Assembly: GCA_964541695.1 (NCBI GenBank)
Contig: CAZIRB010000039.1
Coordinates: 1 to 18,115 of the forward strand
Direction of reading: 5' to 3'
From: CAZKGE01 sp964541695
GTDB lineage: Bacteria > Bacillota > Clostridia > Christensenellales > CAG-138
DNA: 18,115 nucleotides
Part shown: positions 5,786 through 12,089 of the stretch, one piece after another
Layout: every line of letters begins with the position of its first letter
Numbering within the stretch: the stretch's first letter is position 1
Translations under genes and position numbers: made by a program
The notes under the pieces: generated by a model
Seen by the model: only the letters and a program-made list of their open reading frames with translations
Told to the model about the DNA's origin: nothing
Databases searched by the model: none

Positions 5786-6126
5786 GGGCGGGGGAGCCGC
5801 AAAGGGCCGTGCCGTCCTCGGCGGCGCATATCGCGCGGGACGGTTGCATTGTCCGTTAAGATGAGGCGGGGGCCGCAAAGCGCTGCGGACCGGTCAAGCA
5901 AGCCGCGGGCGCGCGCGGACAGAACCTTGCGCTTGAATGCCGGAACTACGTCGCACGCCCGGACCGCATTTTGCCAAAGCGGGCGCCGCGCGGCTTGCGC
6001 CGCAAAGCGAGGCAGATCAGCCAAGTTTTGTAACGCCCTGGAGCCGCAAAGCGCTGCGGACCGGTCAAGCGCCGCAAAGCGCAGCGGCGCGCGGACGGGG
6101 AGCCGGATCCGATGCGGCCCGCGATA
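5786..6126. repeat. Non-coding spacer with five GCCGCAAAG motifs and a 28-bp direct repeat
   Basis: GCCGCAAAG occurs at 5796, 5872, 5999, 6043 and 6071. The copies at 5872-5899 and 6043-6070 extend to an identical 28-bp repeat that ends in GGACCGGTCAAGC. Each can fold as a CCGCA/TGCGG hairpin followed by the small palindrome GACCGGTC. This is a different family from the AAAGGGGG elements. No gene, tRNA or riboswitch was recognised in it. Confidence 0.75.
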
Positions 6127-6155
6127 TTGTTTCATATCCCGGCCGGTGGTATAAT
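6127..6155 (+). promoter_or_regulatory. Extended -10 promoter, apparently giving a leaderless mRNA
   Basis: TTGTTT (6127-6132), 17 bp, then a perfect TATAAT (6150-6155) preceded by the extended -10 TG at 6147-6148. The ATG of the next gene begins at 6162, exactly where transcription should start. No Shine-Dalgarno sequence lies in front of it. Confidence 0.75.
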
Positions 6156-6161
6156 TTCCCT

Positions 6162-8018
6162 ATGGACACGAGCAATTCGGCCAAAAACCGGCATGCCGCG
6201 GCCCCGGCGCAGGTTCTTGCGGGCACGTTTTTTTTGCTCGCGGCGTTTCTGCTGCTTTGCGCGCGGAACGATTGGATTGCGCAGGCGAACTGGATGACGC
6301 TGCTCCCGCTGCTGGCGGGGGCGGCGATCCTGCTGCTGGGCGGACCGTTTTCCGTGCGCGGCGGCAAGGGTTCACCGGACCGCGGTCTGGTTTTGGCCGC
6401 GGCAGCGCTGACGGCGCTGTTCTTCTGCCTGCTCTCGGCGGAGGAGTTTTTGAGAAGCCCGCTCCTTACGGAAGCGGTGCTTTCGGACAAAACGGGCGCG
6501 GCGCTTATCGTGCGCAGGGCCTTCCTGCTTTGGAACCGGATGGGGTATCCGGCCGCCTGTATCGGCGCGGCGTTCGTCGGCGTTCTGTGGACGCTGCGGT
6601 TTTTCATCGCCGGACCGCGCGGCGCGGACGCGTCCGCCGCGAGCGGCCCGGAACCGCTGCGGATCCATCCGGGCGGGCTGTACCGCGCGGTGCTCCCGCT
6701 TGCCGCGGTCAGCCTGATCTGCGTGCTGTCGGCCTACCCGTCCATGAACATCGGGGACGCGCCGACGATCTGGTATTTTGCCAGGAGCGGCCTCTGGGAC
6801 GAGTGGCATACGATCGGCTATCTGGCGCTTGTGCGCATGCTGTACGCGCTCCTGCCGTCAAAGCTGTTTATCAATCTGGTGCAGGCGGCGGCTTGGGTGC
6901 TTGTCAACAACTATGCGCTGCGCGTTCTGCACAAAAACGGCCTGGGCAGGCGCGCCTGCCGCGCGTACATCGCGGCTGTGATCGCCACGTTCGTGCCGAC
7001 GTTTTTCGTCATGGTCATGATCAAGGACGTCGCGTTCTCGATGGCGCTGCTGCTGTTCGGGCTGTGCGTGCTGCGGATTGTCTCCGCGGAGCGGGTGAGA
7101 AAGCGCGACTGGGCGCTGCTCGGCGTTGCCGGCTTTTTTGTCAGCGTACTGCGCCACGCGGGCTTTCTTCCGGTGCTTGTCACCCTGCCCGTGCTGTTTT
7201 TCCGGCAATGGCGGAAAAAGCGCGCCGCGCTCGGCGCCATTGTTGCCGCCGGAATCGCGCTGGCCGGGTTTCTCGCGCTGAACCTCGTTTTCCGCGCGCT
7301 GCCGGACGCGCGGCACAATCCGTATTACATCGCTTACAGCATACCGATGCAGATGATCGGCGCGGTCGCAAAGAGCGGCGTTGCGATCCCGCCGGAGGAC
7401 CGCGCGGTTATGGAGGAGGTCATGCCGGTCGAGCGCTGGGCGGAGTGCTATCAGCACTATCATTCCGATTCCATCTCGCGCACCTACGGCAAAATCGGCG
7501 CGGACGTGGAAAAGGTCTCGCAAAAGCGGCTTGGGGGCGCGCTGCTGCGTTTAAACGCCAGGTTTCTTGTGCGGTTTCCGAACGTATACCTCGAGGCGTT
7601 TTTTGACCAGAATTCCCTGATGTGGGAGATGACGACCCCCGCGGACGGGTATGACCGCAGCTATCTGTGGTATCCGGCGCTAAACAGCAGCGAGGACGTG
7701 CCGGAGGACACGGTTTTTAACGGGTTTACGGCGCTCTCCAACCGCTATGCCGAGTTTCTGTACGGCATGCCCGTGTTGCACAGCGTCCTGTGGCGCGGCG
7801 GCTTTGCCAATTTCGCCCTTGTGCTCTGCTGCGTCGTGCTGATCCGGAAGAAGCGCGTTTCCGACCTCATCGCCATACTGCCGGTGTTTGCGGTGTCGGC
7901 CGGCATGCTGATCTCGATGCCCGCGCAGGAAGTGCGGTATGTGTTTCCGAATCTGGAGTACGCCGTTTTCTTCGCCGTGTATTCCTATTACGCCAAACGA
8001 CAGGAGGGACAAGCATGA
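6162..8018 (+). CDS. Multi-pass membrane protein, DUF6020/GT-C glycosyltransferase-like
   Basis: A 618-residue integral membrane protein with roughly 12-14 hydrophobic segments, for example 15-34, 44-62, 76-93, 129-149, 174-192, 267-286, 290-308, 357-377 and three near the C-terminus. After about the fifth segment comes an external loop with YPSMNIGDAPTIWY (D199) and WDEWHTIGY. KDVAFSM (289-295) and LRHAGFLPV (330-338) follow. This layout resembles DUF6020 and other GT-C-type enzymes that use polyprenyl-phosphate sugars outside the membrane, but I rely on layout rather than on a firm motif match. Its stop overlaps the GT2 start by 4 bp (ATGA), supporting joint function. An upstream in-frame extension to 5937 was rejected because it runs through the repeats and the promoter. 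Confidence 0.75.
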   Translation: MDTSNSAKNRHAAAPAQVLAGTFFLLAAFLLLCARNDWIAQANWMTLLPLLAGAAILLLGGPFSVRGGKGSPDRGLVLAAAALTALFFCLLSAEEFLRSPLLTEAVLSDKTGAALIVRRAFLLWNRMGYPAACIGAAFVGVLWTLRFFIAGPRGADASAASGPEPLRIHPGGLYRAVLPLAAVSLICVLSAYPSMNIGDAPTIWYFARSGLWDEWHTIGYLALVRMLYALLPSKLFINLVQAAAWVLVNNYALRVLHKNGLGRRACRAYIAAVIATFVPTFFVMVMIKDVAFSMALLLFGLCVLRIVSAERVRKRDWALLGVAGFFVSVLRHAGFLPVLVTLPVLFFRQWRKKRAALGAIVAAGIALAGFLALNLVFRALPDARHNPYYIAYSIPMQMIGAVAKSGVAIPPEDRAVMEEVMPVERWAECYQHYHSDSISRTYGKIGADVEKVSQKRLGGALLRLNARFLVRFPNVYLEAFFDQNSLMWEMTTPADGYDRSYLWYPALNSSEDVPEDTVFNGFTALSNRYAEFLYGMPVLHSVLWRGGFANFALVLCCVVLIRKKRVSDLIAILPVFAVSAGMLISMPAQEVRYVFPNLEYAVFFAVYSYYAKRQEGQA

Positions 8019-8965
8019 AGGTTGCCGTACTGATCCCGTGCTACAACGAGGCGCTGACCGTAGAGCGCGTCGTGACCGCGTTTAGGCAGTCGCTGCCGGA
8101 CGCGGACATCTACGTCTACGACAACAACTCGACCGACGGCACCGCGGCCCTGGCCAAGGACGCCGGCGCGATCGTGCGGCCGGAGCGCCAGCAGGGCAAG
8201 GGCTACGTCGTGCGCACGATGTTCGCCGAGATCGACGCCGACGCGTTCCTCATGGTCGACGGCGACGATACCTACCCCGCCGAAGCCGCAGAAGCGCTCG
8301 TTGGGCCCGTGCTCGACGGCCGCGCGGACATGGTCGTCGGCGACCGTCTCTCGAACGGCACCTACGGCGCCGAGAACAAGCGCGCGTTCCACAATTTCGG
8401 CAACGGCCTCGTGCGCGGCTGCATCAACGCGCTCTTTCACGCGAATATCACGGACGTGATGAGCGGGTACCGCGCGTTCTCGAAGCGGTTCGTCAAGAAC
8501 TTCCCCGTCATGTCCGGCGGCTTCGAGATCGAGACCGAGCTGACCCTGCACGCGCTTGACAAGCGCTTTGCCGTTGAACAGGTCGAGATCGATTACCGCG
8601 ACCGGCCCGAGGGCAGCTTCTCCAAACTCAATACCGTCAAGGACGGCGCGCGCGTGATGAAAACGCTGTTCACAATATTCAAGGATTACCGCCCGTTTAC
8701 GTTCTTCTCGCTCCTCGCGTTCCTGTTCTTCCTGCTCGGCCTCGCCGCCGGCGTCCCCGTGCTCGTCGAGTTCGCGCGCACCGCGTTCATCAAGCACGTC
8801 CCCCTCGCCATTCTCGCCAGCGCCCTCGAGATCATGGCGCTCCTGTCGTTTACCTGCGGCATGATGCTCGATACGATCGTCAAGGCTGACAAGCGCAACT
8901 ACGAGCTGCGGCTGCTCCGGTACCGCTCGGAACACGAGACGAAGCGGGCTGGGGATATGGAATAG
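8015..8965 (+). CDS. Family 2 glycosyltransferase, polyprenyl-phosphate sugar synthase type
   Basis: A 316-residue GT-A enzyme with a membrane anchor. The N-terminal VLIPCYNEA (5-13), nucleotide-binding region (DNNSTDGT, 36-43) and metal-binding DGDDTYP (82-88) are typical of GT2. GFEIETELTLHA (169-180) and YRDRPEGSFSKL (194-205) are characteristic of the DPM1/GtrB-like branch, which loads a sugar from a nucleotide onto undecaprenyl phosphate. Two transmembrane helices (about 229-251 and 262-287) end the protein, as in bacterial GtrB-like enzymes. It is translationally coupled to the preceding membrane protein and has a strong ribosome binding site (AGGAGGG). The sugar is unknown. The purine-rich tract of the dispersed repeats begins at its stop codon. 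Confidence 0.92.
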   Translation: MKVAVLIPCYNEALTVERVVTAFRQSLPDADIYVYDNNSTDGTAALAKDAGAIVRPERQQGKGYVVRTMFAEIDADAFLMVDGDDTYPAEAAEALVGPVLDGRADMVVGDRLSNGTYGAENKRAFHNFGNGLVRGCINALFHANITDVMSGYRAFSKRFVKNFPVMSGGFEIETELTLHALDKRFAVEQVEIDYRDRPEGSFSKLNTVKDGARVMKTLFTIFKDYRPFTFFSLLAFLFFLLGLAAGVPVLVEFARTAFIKHVPLAILASALEIMALLSFTCGMMLDTIVKADKRNYELRLLRYRSEHETKRAGDME

Positions 8966-9022
8966 GGACGGGAGAACGGGGGACGAGGGGAACGAAGATG
9001 CGTTGGGGGACTCCGTCCCCAA
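8965..9022. repeat. Purine tract with G-quadruplex motif joined to TTGGGGGAC hairpin
   Basis: G-runs at 8965-8967, 8970-8972, 8978-8982 and 8987-8990, with loops of 2, 5 and 4 nt, form a canonical G-quadruplex motif that starts in the GT2 stop codon. After GCGTTGG comes TTGGGGGAC (9003-9011) with GTCCCCAA (9015-9022), one G bulged. ACCCCTGCCAAAGGGG follows, the same order as in the 4.9 kb composite. Confidence 0.75.
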
Positions 9023-9099
9023 ACCCCTGCCAAAGGGGGGAAGGAAACTCCGCTAAACTGCGTGAGATCGCAAATTCGATGGCATTTGAAAACCCAATT

Positions 9100-9126
9100 A
9101 AAAAGCAGCCTTGCGGGCTGCTTTTT
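9100..9126. terminator. Bidirectional terminator between the GT2 gene and asnS
   Basis: GCAGCC (9105-9110) pairs with GGCTGC (9116-9121), flanked by A5 on the left and T5 on the right, so it reads as a terminator on both strands. It serves convergent genes: the GT2 gene ends at 8965 on plus and asnS ends at 9260 on minus. Confidence 0.85.
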
Positions 9127-9186
9127 AGGTTTGATTTAAGTGAATAAGCAAAGGGCGACAAGCACCGTGTCCGGCTTATAGGGTTT

Positions 9187-9234
9187 CCAAAGGGCCGTCG
9201 GCCCTTTGGCGGGGTGCAGGGGCGGCGCCCCTGC
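9187..9234. repeat. Dispersed palindromic element, copy with GGCC-type first hairpin
   Basis: CCAAAGGGCC (9187-9196) pairs with GGCCCTTTGG (9200-9209). CGGGGT then joins GCAGGGGCG (9216-9224), which pairs with CGCCCCTGC (9226-9234). It lies 26 bp from the asnS stop and is a chimera of the hairpin types seen separately at 4904-4926 and 848-866. Confidence 0.85.
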
Positions 9235-9259
9235 AAAAAGAACGTTTGATAAAGAAACC

Positions 9260-10636
9260 CTACATCTCCAAGCTCGCGGTCGTCCGCGGGAACGGCAGCA
9301 CGTCGCGGATGTTGGCCATGCCGGTGACGTACATGAGCATGCGTTCAAAGCCGAGGCCGAAGCCGGCGTGCTTGACGCCGCCGTAGCGCCTAAGGTCAAG
9401 ATACCAGCTGTACTGGCTCATGTCCATGTTGCGCTCGTTGATGCGGGCAAGGAGCACGTCGTAGCGTTCCTCGCGCTGGCTACCGCCGATGATCTCGCCG
9501 ACGCCGGGCACGAGCAGGTCGGAGGCGGCGACGGTCTTGCCGTCGTCGTTTAGACGCATATAGAACGCCTTGACGTCCTTGGGGTAATCGGTCACGAACA
9601 CGGGGCGGCCGAAGACCCGCTCGGTGAGGTAGCGCTCGTGCTCGGTCTGCAGCTCGAGGCCCCACTCGACGGGGTACTTAAAGTCCGCGCCGGACGCGCG
9701 CAGCTTCTCCACGGCATCGGTGTAGCTGATGCGCACAAAATCGTTCCTGACGACGTTGTCGAGGCGCTCGAGGAGGCCGGGATCGACGAACTTGTTGAAG
9801 AACGCCATCTCGGCGGGGCAGCGGGCCAGCACGGCGGAGATGATCGACTTAACCATGGCCTCGGCGATGTCGAGGTCGCCGGAAAGGTCGCAGAACGCCA
9901 TCTCGGGCTCGATCATCCAGAACTCGGCGGCGTGGCGCGCGGTGAAGCTGTTCTCGGCGCGGAACGTCGGCCCGAACGTGTAGATGTCCCCGAAGGCGAG
10001 CGCGAAGGCCTCGCCGTAGAGCTGGCCGGACACGGTGAGGTTGACGGGCTTAGCGAAAAAGTCCTGCGCATAATCGATCTCGCCCGACGGCGTTTTCGGG
10101 GGGTCTATCAGCGGCAGCGTCGTAACCTGGAACGTCTCGCCCGCGCCCTCGCAGTCCGAGCCGGTCAAAATCGGCGTGTGCACATAGACGAAGCCGCGCT
10201 CCTGGAAGAACTCGTGCACGGCGGCGGCGAGCACGCTGCGCACGCGGAACGTGGCCTGGAACGTGTTCGCGCGCGGGCGAAGGTGCTGGATCGAGCGCAG
10301 GTACTCCAGCGTGTGGCGCTTCTTCTGCAGCGGATAATCCGGCGGGCAGGCGCCCTCGAGCAAGATATTGTCGGCCGCGATCTCAAACGGCTGCGGCGCG
10401 TCGGGGGTTAAGACGAGCTTGCCTAAAACCGAGATCGCGCAGCCGGTCGAGAGGAGCGCGCCGAAGTTTCGCTCGTCGCGCGGGTAGACGACCTGCACCG
10501 GCGTAAAGCACGAGCCGTCGACAAGCTCGATAAAGCCGAGCGTCTTGCCCTCGCGAAACGTGCGGACCCAGCCGCAGACCGAAATTTCGCCCTCGAATTT
10601 GGCAGGCGCCGCCTGCACGTCCCGGAGTTTCGTCAT
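9260..10636 (-). CDS. asnS: Asparaginyl-tRNA synthetase
   Basis: A 458-residue class IIb synthetase that charges tRNA-Asn with asparagine in the cytoplasm. The N-terminal OB-fold anticodon-binding domain is at about 16-100 (EISVCGWVRTFREGKTLGFIEL). The catalytic core has motif 1 around 140-160 (FVYVHTPILTGSDCEGAGETF), motif 2 FGPTFRAENS (221-230) with the AsnRS-typical EFWMIEPEMAF, and motif 3 GFGLGFERM (425-433). The FFAKPVNLTVSGQLYGEAFA segment also favours AsnRS over AspRS. Length is normal. The C-terminus (ANIRDVLPFPRT) is the standard ending. It is a single gene between a divergent promoter region and a bidirectional terminator. Confidence 0.97.
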   Translation of the reverse strand: MTKLRDVQAAPAKFEGEISVCGWVRTFREGKTLGFIELVDGSCFTPVQVVYPRDERNFGALLSTGCAISVLGKLVLTPDAPQPFEIAADNILLEGACPPDYPLQKKRHTLEYLRSIQHLRPRANTFQATFRVRSVLAAAVHEFFQERGFVYVHTPILTGSDCEGAGETFQVTTLPLIDPPKTPSGEIDYAQDFFAKPVNLTVSGQLYGEAFALAFGDIYTFGPTFRAENSFTARHAAEFWMIEPEMAFCDLSGDLDIAEAMVKSIISAVLARCPAEMAFFNKFVDPGLLERLDNVVRNDFVRISYTDAVEKLRASGADFKYPVEWGLELQTEHERYLTERVFGRPVFVTDYPKDVKAFYMRLNDDGKTVAASDLLVPGVGEIIGGSQREERYDVLLARINERNMDMSQYSWYLDLRRYGGVKHAGFGLGFERMLMYVTGMANIRDVLPFPRTTASLEM

Positions 10637-10675
10637 AATGGAGAAAACCTCGCTGTTTCCCTAGAATTTCAAGCT

Positions 10676-10705
10676 AGTATAACATATTTTCCCGCGCTTG
10701 GTGAA
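10676..10705 (-). promoter_or_regulatory. asnS promoter
   Basis: On the minus strand -10 TATACT (10676-10681) is 18 bp from a weak -35 TTCACC (10700-10705). The predicted leader is about 33 nt and carries GCGAGG as a rather distant ribosome binding site. No T-box features fit in so short a leader. Confidence 0.55.
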
Positions 10706-10752
10706 AAAAATGAAAAAATCGTGCGGCGCCATGGCGGCGGAATACGCGGGCA

Positions 10753-10761
10753 TGCTATAAT
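10753..10761 (+). promoter_or_regulatory. Extended -10 promoter of yugP, apparently leaderless
   Basis: TGCTATAAT (10753-10761) is a perfect extended -10. No -35-like hexamer is present at 17 bp. The ATG starts at 10768, 7 nt after the last base of the -10, so the mRNA probably begins at or next to the start codon. No Shine-Dalgarno sequence is present. Confidence 0.65.
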
Positions 10762-10767
10762 ACGGAT

Positions 10768-11448
10768 ATGAACGACGGATTTTATATGATTTTGTTGCTG
10801 CTCGTCATGGTTCTGTCCATGTTCGCGCAGGGTAAGGTGCAGCGGACGTTCGCGCGGTACGCGGAGATGCCGACGGAAAGGGGCATCCCCGCCAGCGAAG
10901 TTGCGCGCGAGCTATTGACGCGGCATGACAGCGGCGTGGAGCTGACGCAGGTATCGGGCACGCTGACGGACCACTTTAACCCAAAGACCGGCATCGTGGG
11001 CTTGTCGGACCAGGTGTACGGCTCGCCGTCGATCGCGGCGGTCGCGGTCGCGGCGCACGAGATCGGCCACGTGATGCAGTACCAGGAGGGATATTTCCCG
11101 ATCCGGCTGCGCAACGCGGTGCTGCCGGTCGCGGCGATCGGCTCGCAGGCCGCGCCGTGGATCGTGCTGGCGGGCCTGTTCTTCGGCAACGGCACGCTCG
11201 CGATGGTCGGCGTGGTGCTCTTCGGCGCGATGCTCCTGTTCCAGGTGGTCACGCTGCCGGTGGAGTTCAACGCGTCGGGCCGCGCGCTGCGCATGCTCGA
11301 GGAAGGCAACTATATCAGCTACGAGGAAGCGGACGGGGCCAGGAAGGTGCTCAATGCGGCGGCCATGACGTACGTGTATGCGGCGCTTGCGGCGCTGATC
11401 ACGTTCCTTCGTCTCCTGTCGCTGGCCAACCGCGCGCGGCGGCGGTAA
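10768..11448 (+). CDS. yugP: YugP family zinc metallopeptidase (membrane)
   Basis: A 226-residue member of the YugP family (neutral zinc metallopeptidase, Zn_peptidase_2). An N-terminal membrane helix (6-20) is followed by the soluble segment with the zinc-binding HEIGH motif (97-101, in AVAVAAHEIGHVMQYQEGY). Two hydrophobic helices follow (about 116-138 and 142-162). The probable third ligand is E167 in LPVEFNASGRA, as in the family, and a final helix spans about 200-217. The family is common in Firmicutes and its substrate is unknown. It is divergent from asnS. The start is directly under an extended -10 with no ribosome binding site, so translation probably begins on a leaderless message. 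Confidence 0.93.
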   Translation: MNDGFYMILLLLVMVLSMFAQGKVQRTFARYAEMPTERGIPASEVARELLTRHDSGVELTQVSGTLTDHFNPKTGIVGLSDQVYGSPSIAAVAVAAHEIGHVMQYQEGYFPIRLRNAVLPVAAIGSQAAPWIVLAGLFFGNGTLAMVGVVLFGAMLLFQVVTLPVEFNASGRALRMLEEGNYISYEEADGARKVLNAAAMTYVYAALAALITFLRLLSLANRARRR

Positions 11449-11583
11449 ATTTCCTAAAAACTGGTAATCCTTCGGCCGAATATTCCGTTGCGGCCGGCGC
11501 ACAATAACAGTACCGTCAGATGAGACGCGGGACGGGTCTCCCGCTCCGAGTTTACGGACGACGGGAACGCGCAGATTCGAACC

Positions 11584-11602
11584 AGAGGAGAAGCGCATGT
11601 AG
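11584..11602 (+). other. Start-stop mini-ORF with strong ribosome binding site
   Basis: AGAGGAG (11584-11590) is followed at 6 nt by ATG TAG (11597-11602), a complete initiation site with an immediate stop. It lies 61 bp upstream of the DUF1540 start and directly before competing hairpin arms: GGCGG 11602-11606 with CCGCC 11622-11626, or ACCGC 11621-11625 with GCGGT 11640-11644. A leader function is plausible but unproven. Confidence 0.4.
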
Positions 11603-11662
11603 GCGGCGCGCCGATTCTCAACCGCCTTGGTTTGGAGATGCGGTCGAAGGAGGAACAGTACC

Positions 11663-11830
11663 ATGAACGACAATCGTGGGATGCAATCCATCGGTTGCGA
11701 AGTGACCAGCTGTCGCTTCAACAAGCAGGGCCATGAATGCGATTTACCCCAAATTCAGGTCAAGCCCTGTTGCGACTGCCACACTGGCGATAGCCACGAG
11801 ACGCTTTGCGGTTCGTACTTAGCCAAGTGA
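11663..11830 (+). CDS. DUF1540 domain small cysteine-rich protein
   Basis: A 55-residue protein with seven cysteines (12, 17, 26, 36, 37, 39, 49). The spacing fits DUF1540: GCEVTSC, then C, then PCCDC, then TLCGSY. DUF1540 proteins are small, presumably metal-binding proteins found mostly in spore-forming Firmicutes, and their role is not known. The start at 11663 is set by a strong ribosome binding site, AAGGAGG, 11 bp upstream. An in-frame ATG at 11627 has none. A terminator follows at 11860. The 214-bp region before it contains an ATG-TAG mini-ORF and hairpins, which suggests leader-mediated control. Confidence 0.9.
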   Translation: MNDNRGMQSIGCEVTSCRFNKQGHECDLPQIQVKPCCDCHTGDSHETLCGSYLAK

Positions 11831-11859
11831 CGGAAACGGAAATCCTTCAAAAAAGAGAC

Positions 11860-11891
11860 GGGCGGATGCTTGCATTCGCCCGCTTCTTTTT
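11860..11891 (+). terminator. Terminator after the DUF1540 gene
   Basis: GGGCGGATGC (11860-11869) pairs with GCATTCGCCC (11872-11881), including one G-U pair, followed by a T-run to 11891. An A-run before the stem may let it work in both directions. It lies about 30 bp after the stop codon. Confidence 0.8.
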
Positions 11892-11943
11892 GTGTTTTGT
11901 CCGTTCCTGATTCCCGCTAAGCCCATGTTTAGCCAATCCCCGC

Positions 11944-11980
11944 GCCGGCGGCGCCCCCTGCCGCGGCGCGCGTTTTTTTT
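11944..11980 (+). terminator. Second terminator-like hairpin with T8 run before recF
   Basis: A GC-only stem (GCGCCGGCGGC near 11944 with GCCGCGGCGCGC ending at 11972, one bulge) is followed by eight Ts (11973-11980). It comes 53 bp after the first terminator and no gene lies between them. It probably insulates the gyrase operon from upstream transcription. Confidence 0.6.
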
Positions 11981-12033
11981 GCATAAATCCTCGGCCCGGA
12001 TAAAACAAGATCCTCCCTTTCTTCTAAAATATA

Positions 12034-12062
12034 TATACAGCGCGCCCGATCTATGGTATACT
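12034..12062 (+). promoter_or_regulatory. Promoter of the recF-remB-gyrB operon
   Basis: TATACA (12034-12039), 17 bp, TATACT (12057-12062), with an extended -10 TG at 12054-12055. The transcript would begin near 12069 and carry the GGGGGAG ribosome binding site of recF. The surrounding stretch (12022-12062) is AT-rich. Confidence 0.7.
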
Positions 12063-12089
12063 AATATGGTTTACGATTGGGGGAGCAGG

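Noticed and set aside
5937..6161. 75-codon N-terminal extension of the membrane protein
   Set aside because: It runs through the GCCGCAAAG repeats and the extended -10 promoter, is hydrophilic and low-complexity, and has no ribosome binding site. The ATG at 6162 begins a normal membrane-protein N-terminus.
7790..8014. 75-codon N-terminal extension of the GT2 gene
   Set aside because: It overlaps the conserved C-terminus of the upstream membrane protein. The ATG at 8015 has AGGAGGG upstream and starts the canonical MKVAVLIPCYNE.
10637..10675. T-box riboswitch before asnS
   Set aside because: The leader of about 33 nt is far too short, and no T-box motif or specifier stem is present.
11568..11582. 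GATTCGAACC, the reverse complement of a tRNA T-loop consensus
   Set aside because: On the minus strand the T-stem does not pair well and no acceptor, D or anticodon arms could be built around it. It is probably chance, or at most a fragment.
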